A DNA stretch of 57,257 nucleotides from Lachnospiraceae bacterium (GCA_014804445.1 JAAUZU010000023.1:10402-67658), one strand, 5' to 3'; shown: positions 17,322-25,193, counted from the first letter of the stretch. The notes: a model not told the origin generated them from the sequence alone. Numbers and translations are program-made.

Positions 17322-17844
17322 GCCTCTTAAGCAGCATTCTGACCGGACGGTACAGCGTAAGCATTAGTATGGTATTGGCAATCCCATGCAGGATGTCATA
17401 GGGAATTCCGGCAACCCACCAGTTGAATGCCATAACAAGCCCGCTTCTGATACCACCGTCCACCGCTCCGATTACAATATAGGGCAGCGAGCAGAACGCG
17501 CCGAAAAACAGCCCGAAAAATCCAGAAAGAATACTATAAAACCATACAGAATCATTTTTCCGGCACAGATAAACCACCAAAGCCAAGAGGGGCCACATAT
17601 ACAGATACATAATGACCCAGGTATGGATACCGTAAAGAGATATTTCAATTAAAATAAACGCGAGTATCGCATATACCGTTTTCGGTCCGAGAAACAGCGT
17701 AAACATAATAATCCAGAACGTAACCAGTTCTATATTCGGCAAAAAAGACAGGGCAAGCTTACTGACCTCGATAACCGCAGTCATCATGCCAATCAGCGCA
17801 ATATCCTGTATGCTTATTGCAAGCCCGCCCTGCCTTTTGTTCAT
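17296..17844 (-). CDS. ECF transporter S component, probably for a corrinoid
   Basis: A 182-residue integral membrane protein with about six helices, of the ECF substrate-binding (S) component type (FLPNIELVTFWIIMFTLFLGPK region and the MAFNWWVAGIPYDILHGIANTI C-terminal segment). S components bind a vitamin and use a shared EcfA/A/T module, which is not in this window. It follows the DUF4430 gene by 9 bp behind a cobalamin riboswitch, so cobalamin or a precursor is the likely cargo. I start at the second of two ATGs (17842-17844), 5 bp from GGAGG. Confidence 0.82.
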   Translation of the reverse strand: MNKRQGGLAISIQDIALIGMMTAVIEVSKLALSFLPNIELVTFWIIMFTLFLGPKTVYAILAFILIEISLYGIHTWVIMYLYMWPLLALVVYLCRKNDSVWFYSILSGFFGLFFGAFCSLPYIVIGAVDGGIRSGLVMAFNWWVAGIPYDILHGIANTILMLTLYRPVRMLLKRLILLRHST

Positions 17845-17853
17845 CATTACCTC

Positions 17854-18285
17854 CTATTCTGCAACATACACTTCATACTTAATCACAAATGCATCCCCGT
17901 CCTCTATCGGCTGGGAATCCACACCGTAATTGCAGTAAGTGCCATTCACATAAAAGCCCCAGTAAGCGCCGTCCACACTGTAGTCAGGCGTAACACCGTT
18001 TACGGTTTCTACCATAAGACCATACTCGCTCTCCGTACCGGAAAATTCCAGTCCCTTGGCTTCTTCCATGGCCTGTCTTAGGTACTCCGCATCCGTATGT
18101 ACCTCGTAGACCGTGCTGCTCTGCGTATTGTCGATAACCTCAATCGTAATGCTCTTATGCCCCTGTACGGGCTTCTCGCGAAATACGAAGAACACCACTG
18201 CCAGTACCGCCACTACCGCTATCAGTGCCGCCGCACCGATAAGCACCTTTTTGTTTGATTGCTTTTTTTCTTGATTTTCTGCCAT
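17854..18285 (-). CDS. DUF4430 membrane-anchored protein, putative corrinoid binder
   Basis: A 143-residue protein with one N-terminal anchor (about 12-34) and an extracellular DUF4430 domain (about 45-143). YGLMVETVNGV, GAYWGFYVNG and the PIEDGDAFVIKYEVY end are typical. The domain resembles the C-terminal cobalamin-binding region of transcobalamin/intrinsic factor, so it may capture a corrinoid outside the cell and pass it to the S component next door. GGAGGAG precedes the ATG. Controlled by the riboswitch at 18480-18690. Confidence 0.85.
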   Translation of the reverse strand: MAENQEKKQSNKKVLIGAAALIAVVAVLAVVFFVFREKPVQGHKSITIEVIDNTQSSTVYEVHTDAEYLRQAMEEAKGLEFSGTESEYGLMVETVNGVTPDYSVDGAYWGFYVNGTYCNYGVDSQPIEDGDAFVIKYEVYVAE

Positions 18286-18327
18286 TTTTCTCTCCTCCTA
18301 AGCATATTTGCAAATACAGGTATACAC

Positions 18328-18355
18328 AAAAATCCCTACCGCATACCACGGTAAG
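18328..18355 (-). terminator. terminator of the cobalamin riboswitch
   Basis: On the minus strand, CTTACCG and CGGTAGG form a stem followed by GATTTTTG. Just upstream, ATCCCTGCC/GGCAGGGAT (18359-18385) makes another strong hairpin that shares the ATCCCT motif and could compete with it. Together they look like the expression platform between aptamer and DUF4430 gene. Confidence 0.65.
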
Positions 18356-18479
18356 GAAATCCCTGCCGCGTATTACGGCAGGGATTGGAGAATTTTCTGC
18401 ATCACGATTACAGCATCGAAAGTAATTTCGATACTGTAAAGGTGCGTACAAGGCCAATTCCTCGTGGTCATTTTTGTAC

Positions 18480-18690
18480 CGGTTCTGCAGGCAGGTCTTC
18501 TGACTTTAAGATCATTGCCATATTCCACCTTCCCAGGCAAATGCCCAGTGGCTCAAATCGAAATATGGCTCCCTTATCACAGCGACGAGATCGTGCAGGT
18601 CTTTCACCTGCTTCCCTTTTCACCGGACCCGTGGCAATTCATGCCTGTCCGACACCTGCAGCCGCCTGTATTCACTTAATTTACCGGTCA
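18480..18690 (-). ncRNA. cobalamin (B12) riboswitch
   Basis: The minus strand carries the B12 box AGTCAGAAGACCTGCC (18490-18505) and, in the expected order upstream, GCCACTGGGC, GGGAAGGTGG, GGGAAGCAGGTGAAAGACCTGC, GCCACGGGTCCGG and the P1 region. This is the known adenosylcobalamin aptamer arrangement. Binding should shut off the downstream DUF4430-ECF pair. Confidence 0.95.
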
Positions 18691-18693
18691 AAG

Positions 18694-18733
18694 CAAAACC
18701 GGATTACTGAGAAAGTGTATCACAGTAACCCGG
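18694..18733 (-). terminator. terminator of the solute-binding protein gene
   Basis: Minus strand CCGGGTTACTG (18723-18733) pairs with CAGTAATCCGG (18699-18709), followed by TTTTGCTTTG. The loop of this hairpin contains the -10 element of the riboswitch promoter. Confidence 0.75.
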
Positions 18734-18742
18734 AAAATGCAA
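18714..18742 (-). promoter_or_regulatory. promoter of the cobalamin riboswitch operon
   Basis: Minus strand TTGCAT (18737-18742), 17 bp, TACACT (18714-18719) with TGA in front (extended -10). It overlaps the terminator of the upstream gene. Confidence 0.55.
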
Positions 18743-18752
18743 CATATACCTG

Positions 18753-20948
18753 CTACTCCGCTAAATACATATTAAGCCCTCTCTCTATTTTATCGATGGT
18801 ATCCTCCAACGAACTGCTGCCGTCAAGATACGACGGGAGTACATCGCTTATTACCAGATTGATTTGTACATCGTCCACCACCTTCTTGTTTAAACCCTTG
18901 CACAGCTCCGTCAATCTGTCACAGTCCTCCTTGCTCGGTGCGCCAATGATAAAATCCTTAAACTCGCCGCCGGGCAGTTCTATTATGGTATAGACCTCGT
19001 AGTCGCTTCTGTCCTTTTCTGCCTGCTTCGCAAGCGCCGCCGCATTCATCGGAAATCCGTCATAAAAGTCACCCTCCTGCACATCCACGGAAAGCGCATA
19101 GCGCAGAAAATCCTTCGCTTGCTCCAGATAAGGCGTCTCTTTGTTGATTCCGATTTCTCCAATCGGGTTATAAGCATTCTCAAAGCTATTAAAGTTTCCC
19201 TTTATCTCATTGACTATGGAAATCGACATCATTGCACTTAAGAAGCCTTCAATATCGCTGAATACGGCAGAGGCATCAAGCGGTAAATCCCATGTTTGGT
19301 AATTTTGGGTACTGTCCGTATAATGGTCAACAATGGTATATCCTCCTGCTATGGTTTTCAATGCTTCCAAACACTCTGCAAGCGCTTCCTTGTCTAATTC
19401 CTTGTCCTTTACGATATCCGATACCATATAAGGCATATAAATATCTACAAAATCCGAAACCGTAATCGGTCCCAGCGCAAGCTCCTGCTGTCCCAATGCT
19501 GCCGCCAGACCTTTCACGCTTCCTGCTTCCTTTGTATCAATTTCCCCGCTGAGAAGCAGTCTCATGGAATACCGCAGAGGTATCATATAAACAGCGCCGT
19601 CCTCCTGTGTATAGCCGTCCGCAATGTTTTTCAATATTTCTCCGCTTTCTGACATAGGCGTCACAACATCGCTGATATCCGCCAGCATGCCTTTTTCTAT
19701 AAGAGAATTTGCATTCAGCCCATCCAGCACCATAAGGTCCGTTCCCTGCCCTGCCAGAAGTCTGGTATTGAGATTCTGCAGCACAGTGTTCAAATCCATC
19801 GTCTCCATCTCTTCATAAGGAATTCCTATCTCCACCTCTACCAATACATCGGGATGAAGCTTTGTATACATGGCCGCAGCCTGCTTTAAAGTTGGATTGT
19901 CATAGACCGAATAAATTGTCAGAACGGTCTCGGGTTTCAGCGGCATCTCCGGATCATAAGCATATTCCATCAGAGACCGTTCTGTATCTCCGTCCAGAAG
20001 CGCATAAAACACGCCTGAATCCAATGCCGTCATACCGCTGCACCACATATTTTCCAGCGCAAGAGAAGTATAACTGCCCGCCACAAGGCTGCTCCATTCT
20101 CCTTCCACGCTGCACTTAAAAAATCCCCCTTTTGCACATACGATGAAGGTACCATCTGACAAAATATCGATATAACTATCGCTCCCGACACTCTCCGTGC
20201 AGGTAATTTCTTTTTCCGGACTATCCTTATCCGGCGCAAAAGCAGTAATTCCCTTAAATTCTATCATATCATTCTGCTTTTCAAGGTAAAAGAAATTCTG
20301 ATCCGCATAGACCTTATCCCCATAGCCAATGGTCAGTGGCATTGTCCAGCTAAACTTCCCGCTACCGTCGTAAACCTTAAAATCACTGATAAAATTTGCG
20401 GCAAAGCTTCCATTCTCCAACACTGCAATATCCTGCGGTATATTAAAAAAGTGCCACTCCGGATCCTCCTCCAGCCAGTCCTGCGGTGTAATCTCCTTCA
20501 TTGTTATACCATCGTCTGTGCAGTAGAAATGTGCCCGTACATTTTCCTCTTCCAACATTACCGCAAAAAGATAAGACATTCCGCCAATATCTTCCAGAAC
20601 CTTTACTTTATAAACATTCTCTTCCATAACCAGGCTATCCAGCCATGCGGGCGTATCTTTTATGAAACTGCCGTCTTTATAACGATAGCAGACGATACCC
20701 ACTCCGCCTTCCTTTTCCTCCATCGCATAGAGGCACATATCTCCTTCCTTTTTTCCTACCTGAATGATATCTTCCTTATTCACTCCTTCAGGAAAATCAA
20801 TTTCTTTTTCCACATATCTGCCCTTTTCCCCATTCCCGCTTTCCACATTCGGCGTTCCTGCGCTTTTTCCATCTTCTCCTTTGGAACCACAGCCCGCCAA
20901 CGCGATAAGCATACTTGCAATTAGCAGCATAGAAATAATTTTTTTCAA
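18753..20948 (-). CDS. large extracellular solute-binding lipoprotein
   Basis: A 731-residue lipoprotein with lipobox LIALAGC. The C-terminal half (about 340-731) has the features of family 1 ABC solute-binding proteins, for example AAAMYTKLHPDVLVEVEIG, LNTRLLAGQGTDLMVLDG and GMLADISDVV. The N-terminal 300 residues are a beta-rich extension unlike ordinary binding proteins (repeated Trp/Gly/Asp strands, perhaps propeller-like). No permease or ATPase genes are next to it, so the substrate and partner transporter are unknown. AAGGAGGAG precedes the ATG. Confidence 0.85.
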   Translation of the reverse strand: MKKIISMLLIASMLIALAGCGSKGEDGKSAGTPNVESGNGEKGRYVEKEIDFPEGVNKEDIIQVGKKEGDMCLYAMEEKEGGVGIVCYRYKDGSFIKDTPAWLDSLVMEENVYKVKVLEDIGGMSYLFAVMLEEENVRAHFYCTDDGITMKEITPQDWLEEDPEWHFFNIPQDIAVLENGSFAANFISDFKVYDGSGKFSWTMPLTIGYGDKVYADQNFFYLEKQNDMIEFKGITAFAPDKDSPEKEITCTESVGSDSYIDILSDGTFIVCAKGGFFKCSVEGEWSSLVAGSYTSLALENMWCSGMTALDSGVFYALLDGDTERSLMEYAYDPEMPLKPETVLTIYSVYDNPTLKQAAAMYTKLHPDVLVEVEIGIPYEEMETMDLNTVLQNLNTRLLAGQGTDLMVLDGLNANSLIEKGMLADISDVVTPMSESGEILKNIADGYTQEDGAVYMIPLRYSMRLLLSGEIDTKEAGSVKGLAAALGQQELALGPITVSDFVDIYMPYMVSDIVKDKELDKEALAECLEALKTIAGGYTIVDHYTDSTQNYQTWDLPLDASAVFSDIEGFLSAMMSISIVNEIKGNFNSFENAYNPIGEIGINKETPYLEQAKDFLRYALSVDVQEGDFYDGFPMNAAALAKQAEKDRSDYEVYTIIELPGGEFKDFIIGAPSKEDCDRLTELCKGLNKKVVDDVQINLVISDVLPSYLDGSSSLEDTIDKIERGLNMYLAE

Positions 20949-21101
20949 TGATTTCTCCTCCTTGCCTGTAATTTTATCTATTTATATCTAACTTCTTTTA
21001 AGATAACTTTGCGAAATTCTTAAGTTTTACGAAATTTATCGCAATATTTTTTTGTTAATTTTTTAAAATTTTCCATAAAACGAAGTGTTTTGTCCCGTAT
21101 C

Positions 21102-21107
21102 TATAAT
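21102..21107 (+). promoter_or_regulatory. -10 element before the Cys-rich protein gene
   Basis: TATAAT 60 bp before the start codon; the matching -35 is poor. The rest of the 218-bp divergent region (20949-21166) is very AT-rich, with TTAAGTTTTACGAAATT-type A/T tracts and nothing else recognised. Confidence 0.4.
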
Positions 21108-21166
21108 AATCAGTCATGAAATCAGTCGATATATTTAAGAGTAGATACAAGAAAGGCGGAATTTTT

Positions 21167-21790
21167 ATGAAAGGCAAAGAGAAATGCAAAGCATTAAAAG
21201 AAATTCGCAGACAAATCGCGGAAAAAAATGATATTCCTTTTGCTGTCTCCCAATGTACGCATCAGGGGGACTGTAAGGGAACCTGTCCCAAATGTGAATC
21301 GGAGCTTCGGTATCTGGAGCGGGAACTTGCCATCCGGCAGGGACTCGGAAAAGCGGTTGCCATCGCCGGCATTTCTATTGGCGCCTGCACTGCCTTTACG
21401 GCTTGTGCTCCAACAGACACCGTTGCAGATTTTCTGCAAGGTATCGGCGCAGACAGCAAGCCTGTAGATATTGACGGTGATATAGAGATAGCGCCCACCC
21501 CGGATGATGAACCGGATGGCAATATCGAAGATTTTAATTTCAGCACACCGCCTGCCGATGATACGATTGCGGGGCTGATGGAAGATGCTCCCGATGTAAA
21601 AGAAGATGATACACTTGCCGGCGATGTAGTTCCTTTCGAACAGGAAACTGAGGGCAGTCTGCCCATATCACCAAGTCCGGAACCTGACGAAACCGTTCCT
21701 GAAATACTTGGTGAAATTCCTGTGCCGCAAGGTCCGGGATCCGACGAAGCCATTTCCATACCGGAAGGCGATATCTCCACAGAACCGTAG
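21167..21790 (+). CDS. Cys-rich N-terminal, membrane-anchored acidic protein
   Basis: A 207-residue protein. The N-terminus is cytoplasmic-looking and basic, with a cluster C30, C36, C40, C43 in CTHQGDCKGTCPKCESEL, followed by YLERELAIRQGLGK. A hydrophobic stretch at about 63-80 (with C74 and C80) precedes a long, low-complexity acidic and Pro-rich tail (PTPDDEPDGN, PSPEPDETVP). The C-x5-C-x3-C-x2-C pattern could bind a metal or Fe-S cluster. I recall the same N-terminal block in other gut bacteria, fused to different C-terminal parts, but have no name for it. ATG 21167 follows AAAGGCGGAA. The radical SAM gene lies 82 bp downstream on the same strand. Confidence 0.75.
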   Translation: MKGKEKCKALKEIRRQIAEKNDIPFAVSQCTHQGDCKGTCPKCESELRYLERELAIRQGLGKAVAIAGISIGACTAFTACAPTDTVADFLQGIGADSKPVDIDGDIEIAPTPDDEPDGNIEDFNFSTPPADDTIAGLMEDAPDVKEDDTLAGDVVPFEQETEGSLPISPSPEPDETVPEILGEIPVPQGPGSDEAISIPEGDISTEP

Positions 21791-21872
21791 TCTGTACGCT
21801 GCACAGTTCACAGTACATCCGTCTGACTGACACGGCCATAAAGCGTAATTGTTACAGAAAAGGAAATACAAC

Positions 21873-22508
21873 ATGGATACAAAGACATCACTTCTTCCGG
21901 TTTTCAACATAGCAAGACACCGATTACAGACGGACGGAAAGGGCGTCACCACTTTGGTGGGCGCATACGGCTGCCCGCTTCGATGCCGCTATTGCTTAAA
22001 CCCCCACGCATGGAATCCTCAAACGCTGGAAAAATGCGTTATGCTTACGCCGGAAGCGCTGTATGAAAAAGTAAAGATAGATGAATTGTATTTTCTCGCC
22101 ACCGGAGGCGGTGTTACCTTCGGCGGCGGGGAGTCTCTTCTGCATGTTGACTTTATCCGTCAGTTCCGCCGTCTCTGTGGACCGGACTGGACGCTCACCT
22201 TAGAAACTTCCTTAAATGTTTCTGAAGAACGGTTTTTAAAAGTATTGGATTCCGTCAACGATTTTATTGTGGACATCAAGGACCTCAACCCTTCGGTCTA
22301 TGAGGCGTATACCGGCATGCCTATCGACAAGACAGCCAACAACTTAAAGCTGCTGGCTGAAAGAATATCACCGGAACATATTCATATTCGAGTGCCTAAG
22401 ATCCCGAAGTACAACTCCAAAAAGCATGTGCTTTCCTCTCTGGAAAAGCTGAAAAGCATGGGGTTTGAAAATATAGAGATATTTCCCTATATTATCCGAC
22501 CCTCTTGA
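21873..22508 (+). CDS. radical SAM protein, PflA/NrdG-like activase type
   Basis: A 211-residue radical SAM enzyme. The cluster motif CPLRCRYC (C34, C38, C41) sits in the HRLQTDGKGVTTLVGAYGCPLRC context typical of pyruvate-formate-lyase-activating enzymes. TGGGVTFGGGES is the glycine-rich AdoMet-binding motif, and DIKDLNPSVYEAYTG follows. It lacks the extra ferredoxin-like insert of longer activases. No glycyl radical enzyme is adjacent; the upstream neighbour is the Cys-rich membrane protein, a possible partner or substrate. Starts at ATG 21873; the TTG at 21849 lacks a ribosome site. Its last 17 bp overlap the convergent YcxB-like gene. Confidence 0.9.
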   Translation: MDTKTSLLPVFNIARHRLQTDGKGVTTLVGAYGCPLRCRYCLNPHAWNPQTLEKCVMLTPEALYEKVKIDELYFLATGGGVTFGGGESLLHVDFIRQFRRLCGPDWTLTLETSLNVSEERFLKVLDSVNDFIVDIKDLNPSVYEAYTGMPIDKTANNLKLLAERISPEHIHIRVPKIPKYNSKKHVLSSLEKLKSMGFENIEIFPYIIRPS

Positions 22509-23004
22509 GAAGTTCGGATAGCTCTGAAAGCTCCTCTGTGCTCAATTTGTTTTTGTCCAGAAGAATGGTGGCGCCGGAGCACCGCAAATAGATAAAATGA
22601 CTTATCTCCCCCTTCTCCTCAATCAAATCCCAGTCTATGCGGGCGTCGGTTTTTTCAGAATGAACCTGAATATCATCCCCTAAGGTATAAGTCAGTGCCG
22701 AAGCGTCTTTTGCCTGATTCTTCTGCCTGATGGTATTCATCACTTGTTTTTTTGCTCCGAAAAAAACCATATAAAACCCGTATGCAATGGAAAACACACC
22801 CAGTATTAAAAAAGCAACCCAGTAATAGTCTCCTTCTCCGCTTAATGCTGTTCCCCAAAGGCTCATTGCCACCAATATCAGCCCCATCATGCTTATCGTA
22901 ATCAGCTTCCGCTTCCGGTTTTTGTATGTCGCACTTTTCTCATAGTATAATTCTGCCAGAACCTTATATATCTCCTCATCAGGAACCATCGTGTAGGTTA
23001 TCAT
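22492..23004 (-). CDS. YcxB-like membrane protein
   Basis: A 170-residue protein with two helices (about 38-60 and 65-87) after a short N-terminal domain. The C-terminal cytoplasmic part fits the YcxB-like domain: TLGDDIQVHSEKTDARIDWDLIEEK, then IYLRCSGATILLDKN. The family's biochemical role is unknown. The start is ATG 23004 with AGGAG 8 bp upstream; the seven codons before it include that site. Confidence 0.8.
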   Translation of the reverse strand: MITYTMVPDEEIYKVLAELYYEKSATYKNRKRKLITISMMGLILVAMSLWGTALSGEGDYYWVAFLILGVFSIAYGFYMVFFGAKKQVMNTIRQKNQAKDASALTYTLGDDIQVHSEKTDARIDWDLIEEKGEISHFIYLRCSGATILLDKNKLSTEELSELSELLKRVG

Positions 23005-23109
23005 AGTACTGCTCCTTTGCTTCATTTGTGCAATATTATTTTACTATAATAAACCTTCCGATGAAATAACGAGGATAAACTTTAAGAATTCTTAAGAATA
23101 TAAAGCCGC

Positions 23110-23694
23110 TTACAAAATACCGGTAATAAAAATTTCCAACCCTATCACAATCAAGATTGCACCACCTAACACAGAAGCCTTATTTGATAGTTTTGTTCCA
23201 AATCTTTTTCCTATCATAAGACCCATAATACAGATAAAAAATGTCACAGCCGCAATAATGAGCACACAGACAAGCACCATATCCAAACCGTATTCTGCAA
23301 CCGTAAATCCAACCGACAATGCATCTATAGAAGTAGCCACACCCTGAATGAGAAGCGCGGCCATCCCCACCTGTACTTTTTCCGGCTGACTGTCTTTATT
23401 GCGGATTCCCTCCACCAGCATTTTGCCGCCAATCAGCGAGAGCAGTGCCAGCGCAATCCAAGGAATCAGTTTCTCAAACGCCCGGAAATACTGCACTATG
23501 GTATGAACGCACACCCAGCCCAACATGGGCATGACTGCCTGAAAAACTGCAAACACGCCTGCAATTTTACACATTTTTCCTCTTGTCATCTCCGGCTCGT
23601 TCAGTCCATTGGCAAGTGACACGGAAAAAGCATCCATGGCAAGTCCTACTCCAAGCAATACACTGTTAAAGAAAAATAATAAGTCCCATTTCAT
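23110..23694 (-). CDS. mntP: manganese efflux pump MntP
   Basis: A 194-residue six-helix membrane protein of the MntP/DUF204 family, which exports Mn(II). The two Asp-containing motifs GLAMDAFSVSLANG (about 18-31) and GVATSIDALSVGFTV are conserved. It starts at ATG 23694 behind GAGGAGG; an upstream TTG lies before that site. Controlled by the yybP-ykoY riboswitch directly upstream, matching the known biology of the family. Confidence 0.96.
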   Translation of the reverse strand: MKWDLLFFFNSVLLGVGLAMDAFSVSLANGLNEPEMTRGKMCKIAGVFAVFQAVMPMLGWVCVHTIVQYFRAFEKLIPWIALALLSLIGGKMLVEGIRNKDSQPEKVQVGMAALLIQGVATSIDALSVGFTVAEYGLDMVLVCVLIIAAVTFFICIMGLMIGKRFGTKLSNKASVLGGAILIVIGLEIFITGIL

Positions 23695-23721
23695 CTTCTG
23701 TTCCTCCTCGCATGACAAAAC

Positions 23722-23756
23722 AAAAACCCAAGTACAGTCTCAAACTATACTTGGGT
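23722..23756 (-). terminator. terminator/expression platform of the manganese riboswitch
   Basis: On the minus strand, ACCCAAGTATAG pairs with CTGTACTTGGGT and is followed by TTTTTG. It lies between aptamer and mntP, so metal binding is expected to prevent its formation. Confidence 0.8.
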
Positions 23757-23759
23757 ATA

Positions 23760-23895
23760 TATTTAAAAATATACAGACTTCATGCATAGTTTGATGCTAT
23801 ACATGAGTCTCGCAATTTAAAACAAGCCAGACCTTAACGGTCAGTATGTTGACTTGCTACGATATACGCTTGCTACTCCCCCATGGGATTTTGAT
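23760..23895 (-). ncRNA. yybP-ykoY manganese riboswitch
   Basis: Minus strand GGGGGAGTAGC (23872-23882) is the family signature. It is followed by a helix, AAGTCAACATACTGACCG, and the GCGAGACTCATG segment of the second metal-binding strand. Position before mntP agrees. A near-palindromic CATGTATAGC/AACTATGCATG hairpin leads into the terminator. Confidence 0.93.
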
Positions 23896-23902
23896 TGATA
23901 CT

Positions 23903-23931
23903 AATCTATCACCATTGCGTCTGTTTGTCAA
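23903..23931 (-). promoter_or_regulatory. promoter of the mntP riboswitch transcript
   Basis: Minus strand TTGACA (23926-23931), 17 bp, TAGATT (23903-23908). It lies inside the 3-prime end of the adenylation-domain fragment gene. Confidence 0.65.
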
Positions 23932-24397
23932 TCATTCCTTTCACAAAAAACTGCTGTTTGATTTCCTCCACGGTGCACGCCTGCCCCCTATTGTCAGAAA
24001 GTACTGATGACATAAATAAATTTCCATAAGGGATTTTTTCTTCCTGCATCTGTGCAATCGTATTCTTTGGCTTTAAGGTCAACACGTATTTGGTATTTGT
24101 TGTCCGAATCAGTTCCGCGTTATCTGCCATAGATTTTTCATAATTAATCAGTAACAGGGAATGAAACTGTTTTAAGTGCTGCCTCACCTCGTTCGGCGGA
24201 AGCGTGCTATCCACATAAGTAACGGTTGCACCTATTTTGTCTGCAGCAAGCGCACACACAGCCGCCTCATAGCAGTCGGGCATGCAAATCGTTATGGTGT
24301 CTGCACGTTTCACACCGAGATATAAAAATTTTTCAGACACCACTATAGAATCCTGCTGCATGTCTTCTGCTGACTTTTCATTTTTTTCACTTTTCAT
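23909..24397 (-). CDS. orphan N-terminal fragment of an AMP-binding enzyme
   Basis: A 162-residue protein. The segment DTITICMPDCYEAAVCALAADKIGATVTYVDSTLPPNEVRQHL (residues 34-76) corresponds to the early part of ANL adenylate-forming enzymes (acyl-CoA synthetases). The P-loop, the A8/A10 motifs and the rest of the roughly 500-residue enzyme are absent, so it cannot be an active ligase by itself. The start has GGGGGAG 5 bp upstream, so it may still be translated. It could be a decayed gene or a stand-alone binding domain. Confidence 0.55.
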   Translation of the reverse strand: MKSEKNEKSAEDMQQDSIVVSEKFLYLGVKRADTITICMPDCYEAAVCALAADKIGATVTYVDSTLPPNEVRQHLKQFHSLLLINYEKSMADNAELIRTTNTKYVLTLKPKNTIAQMQEEKIPYGNLFMSSVLSDNRGQACTVEEIKQQFFVKGMIDKQTQW

Positions 24398-24704
24398 GAC
24401 TACTCCCCCGGATGACTCTTAAACGCATTTTTATTTGCTTGTCAGGCATTACTTTACTGTTCTCCGTTTTCGCATATTCTAGCATGATCTTTATCGGTTT
24501 TCAAATTATCCATAGGGCTAAAATCACTAAAAAATACTCTTTGTTATCTCTCTTCGCACCGGTCTGCCACTGCCAAAATCCTTGTAATATCAGTAATTCT
24601 CTTATCTTTCCGTATGTCTCTTTTGTGAAACATTGTGTCTACTGATTTATACTACTTTGCCACCATTTTGGGTGCTATAATGGATACAAATAGGAGGCAG
24701 ATTT
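24398..24704. other. intergenic region with no recognised gene
   Basis: This 307-bp divergent region contains the extended -10 promoter of the XRE regulator near its right end. Short open frames on both strands (a 77-codon plus-strand frame and a 29-codon minus-strand frame starting MFHKRDIRKD) lack ribosome sites and known similarity. It may hold decayed remains of a gene upstream of the adenylation-domain fragment, but I cannot identify one. Confidence 0.5.
24673..24681 (+). promoter_or_regulatory. extended -10 promoter of the XRE regulator
   Basis: TGCTATAAT, 24 bp before the ATG, with no good -35. It is the same TGC-TATAAT form as at 11399. Confidence 0.6.
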
Positions 24705-25013
24705 ATGGATATACAAAAACAGATACGGCGGTTAATGGCTGAACGGGGATGGACGGATTATCGATTGGCGAAGGAGGCCCATCTCTCACATTCCACAGTT
24801 ACAAATATGTTTAACCGTAATAACGCACCAACGCTTCCGACCTTAGAGGCGTTATGTAAAGCATTCGGCATCACTTTAGCACAGTTTTTTTCAGACGGAA
24901 CTGCAACTGCAGAAATGACAGACGAGCAGCGTGTACTCTTTTCAAAATGGAGTACATTATCGAAACCGCAAAAAGAAGCTCTGCTTCACCTGATAAGCAG
25001 CATAAGAACATAG
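24705..25013 (+). CDS. XRE-family helix-turn-helix regulator
   Basis: A 102-residue protein with an N-terminal HTH (about residues 5-60): DYRLAKEAHLSHSTVTNMFNRNNAPTLPTLEALCKAFGITLAQFF, the classical XRE pattern. A short helical tail follows (EQRVLFSKWSTLSKPQKEALLHLISSI) of the sort used for dimerisation. TAGGAGG precedes the ATG. Stands alone with its own promoter and terminator; targets unknown. Confidence 0.92.
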   Translation: MDIQKQIRRLMAERGWTDYRLAKEAHLSHSTVTNMFNRNNAPTLPTLEALCKAFGITLAQFFSDGTATAEMTDEQRVLFSKWSTLSKPQKEALLHLISSIRT

Positions 25014-25045
25014 AAGATTTTTAACATATGGAATTTTTAATCAAG

Positions 25046-25086
25046 CTGCTGTAATCCCTGTATTCGTGGGCATTACAGCAGTTTTT
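25046..25086 (+). terminator. terminator of the XRE regulator gene
   Basis: CTGCTGTAAT (25046-25055) and ATTACAGCAG (25072-25081) form a perfect 10-bp stem followed by TTTTTG. Confidence 0.9.
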
Positions 25087-25128
25087 GTTTGTTTCACAGA
25101 GTACGGTATAATCCCCTGTGTTAAAATA

Positions 25129-25157
25129 TTGTGATTAAAAAAACCGTATGTTATAAT
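25129..25157 (+). promoter_or_regulatory. promoter of the HExxH lipoprotein gene
   Basis: TTGTGA (25129-25134), 17 bp, TATAAT (25152-25157). Confidence 0.75.
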
Positions 25158-25193
25158 ACTAAAAAATTGAATCCGTTTTAGGAGTAAAGTCTA

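Noticed and set aside
21262..21804. 180-codon Ser/Gly/Pro-rich frame antisense to the Cys-rich protein gene
   Set aside because: It is the reverse reading of an acidic, Pro-rich low-complexity tail.
24412..24645. 77-codon hydrophobic frame before the XRE regulator
   Set aside because: No ribosome site, overlaps the likely leader of the minus-strand gene, and resembles no family.
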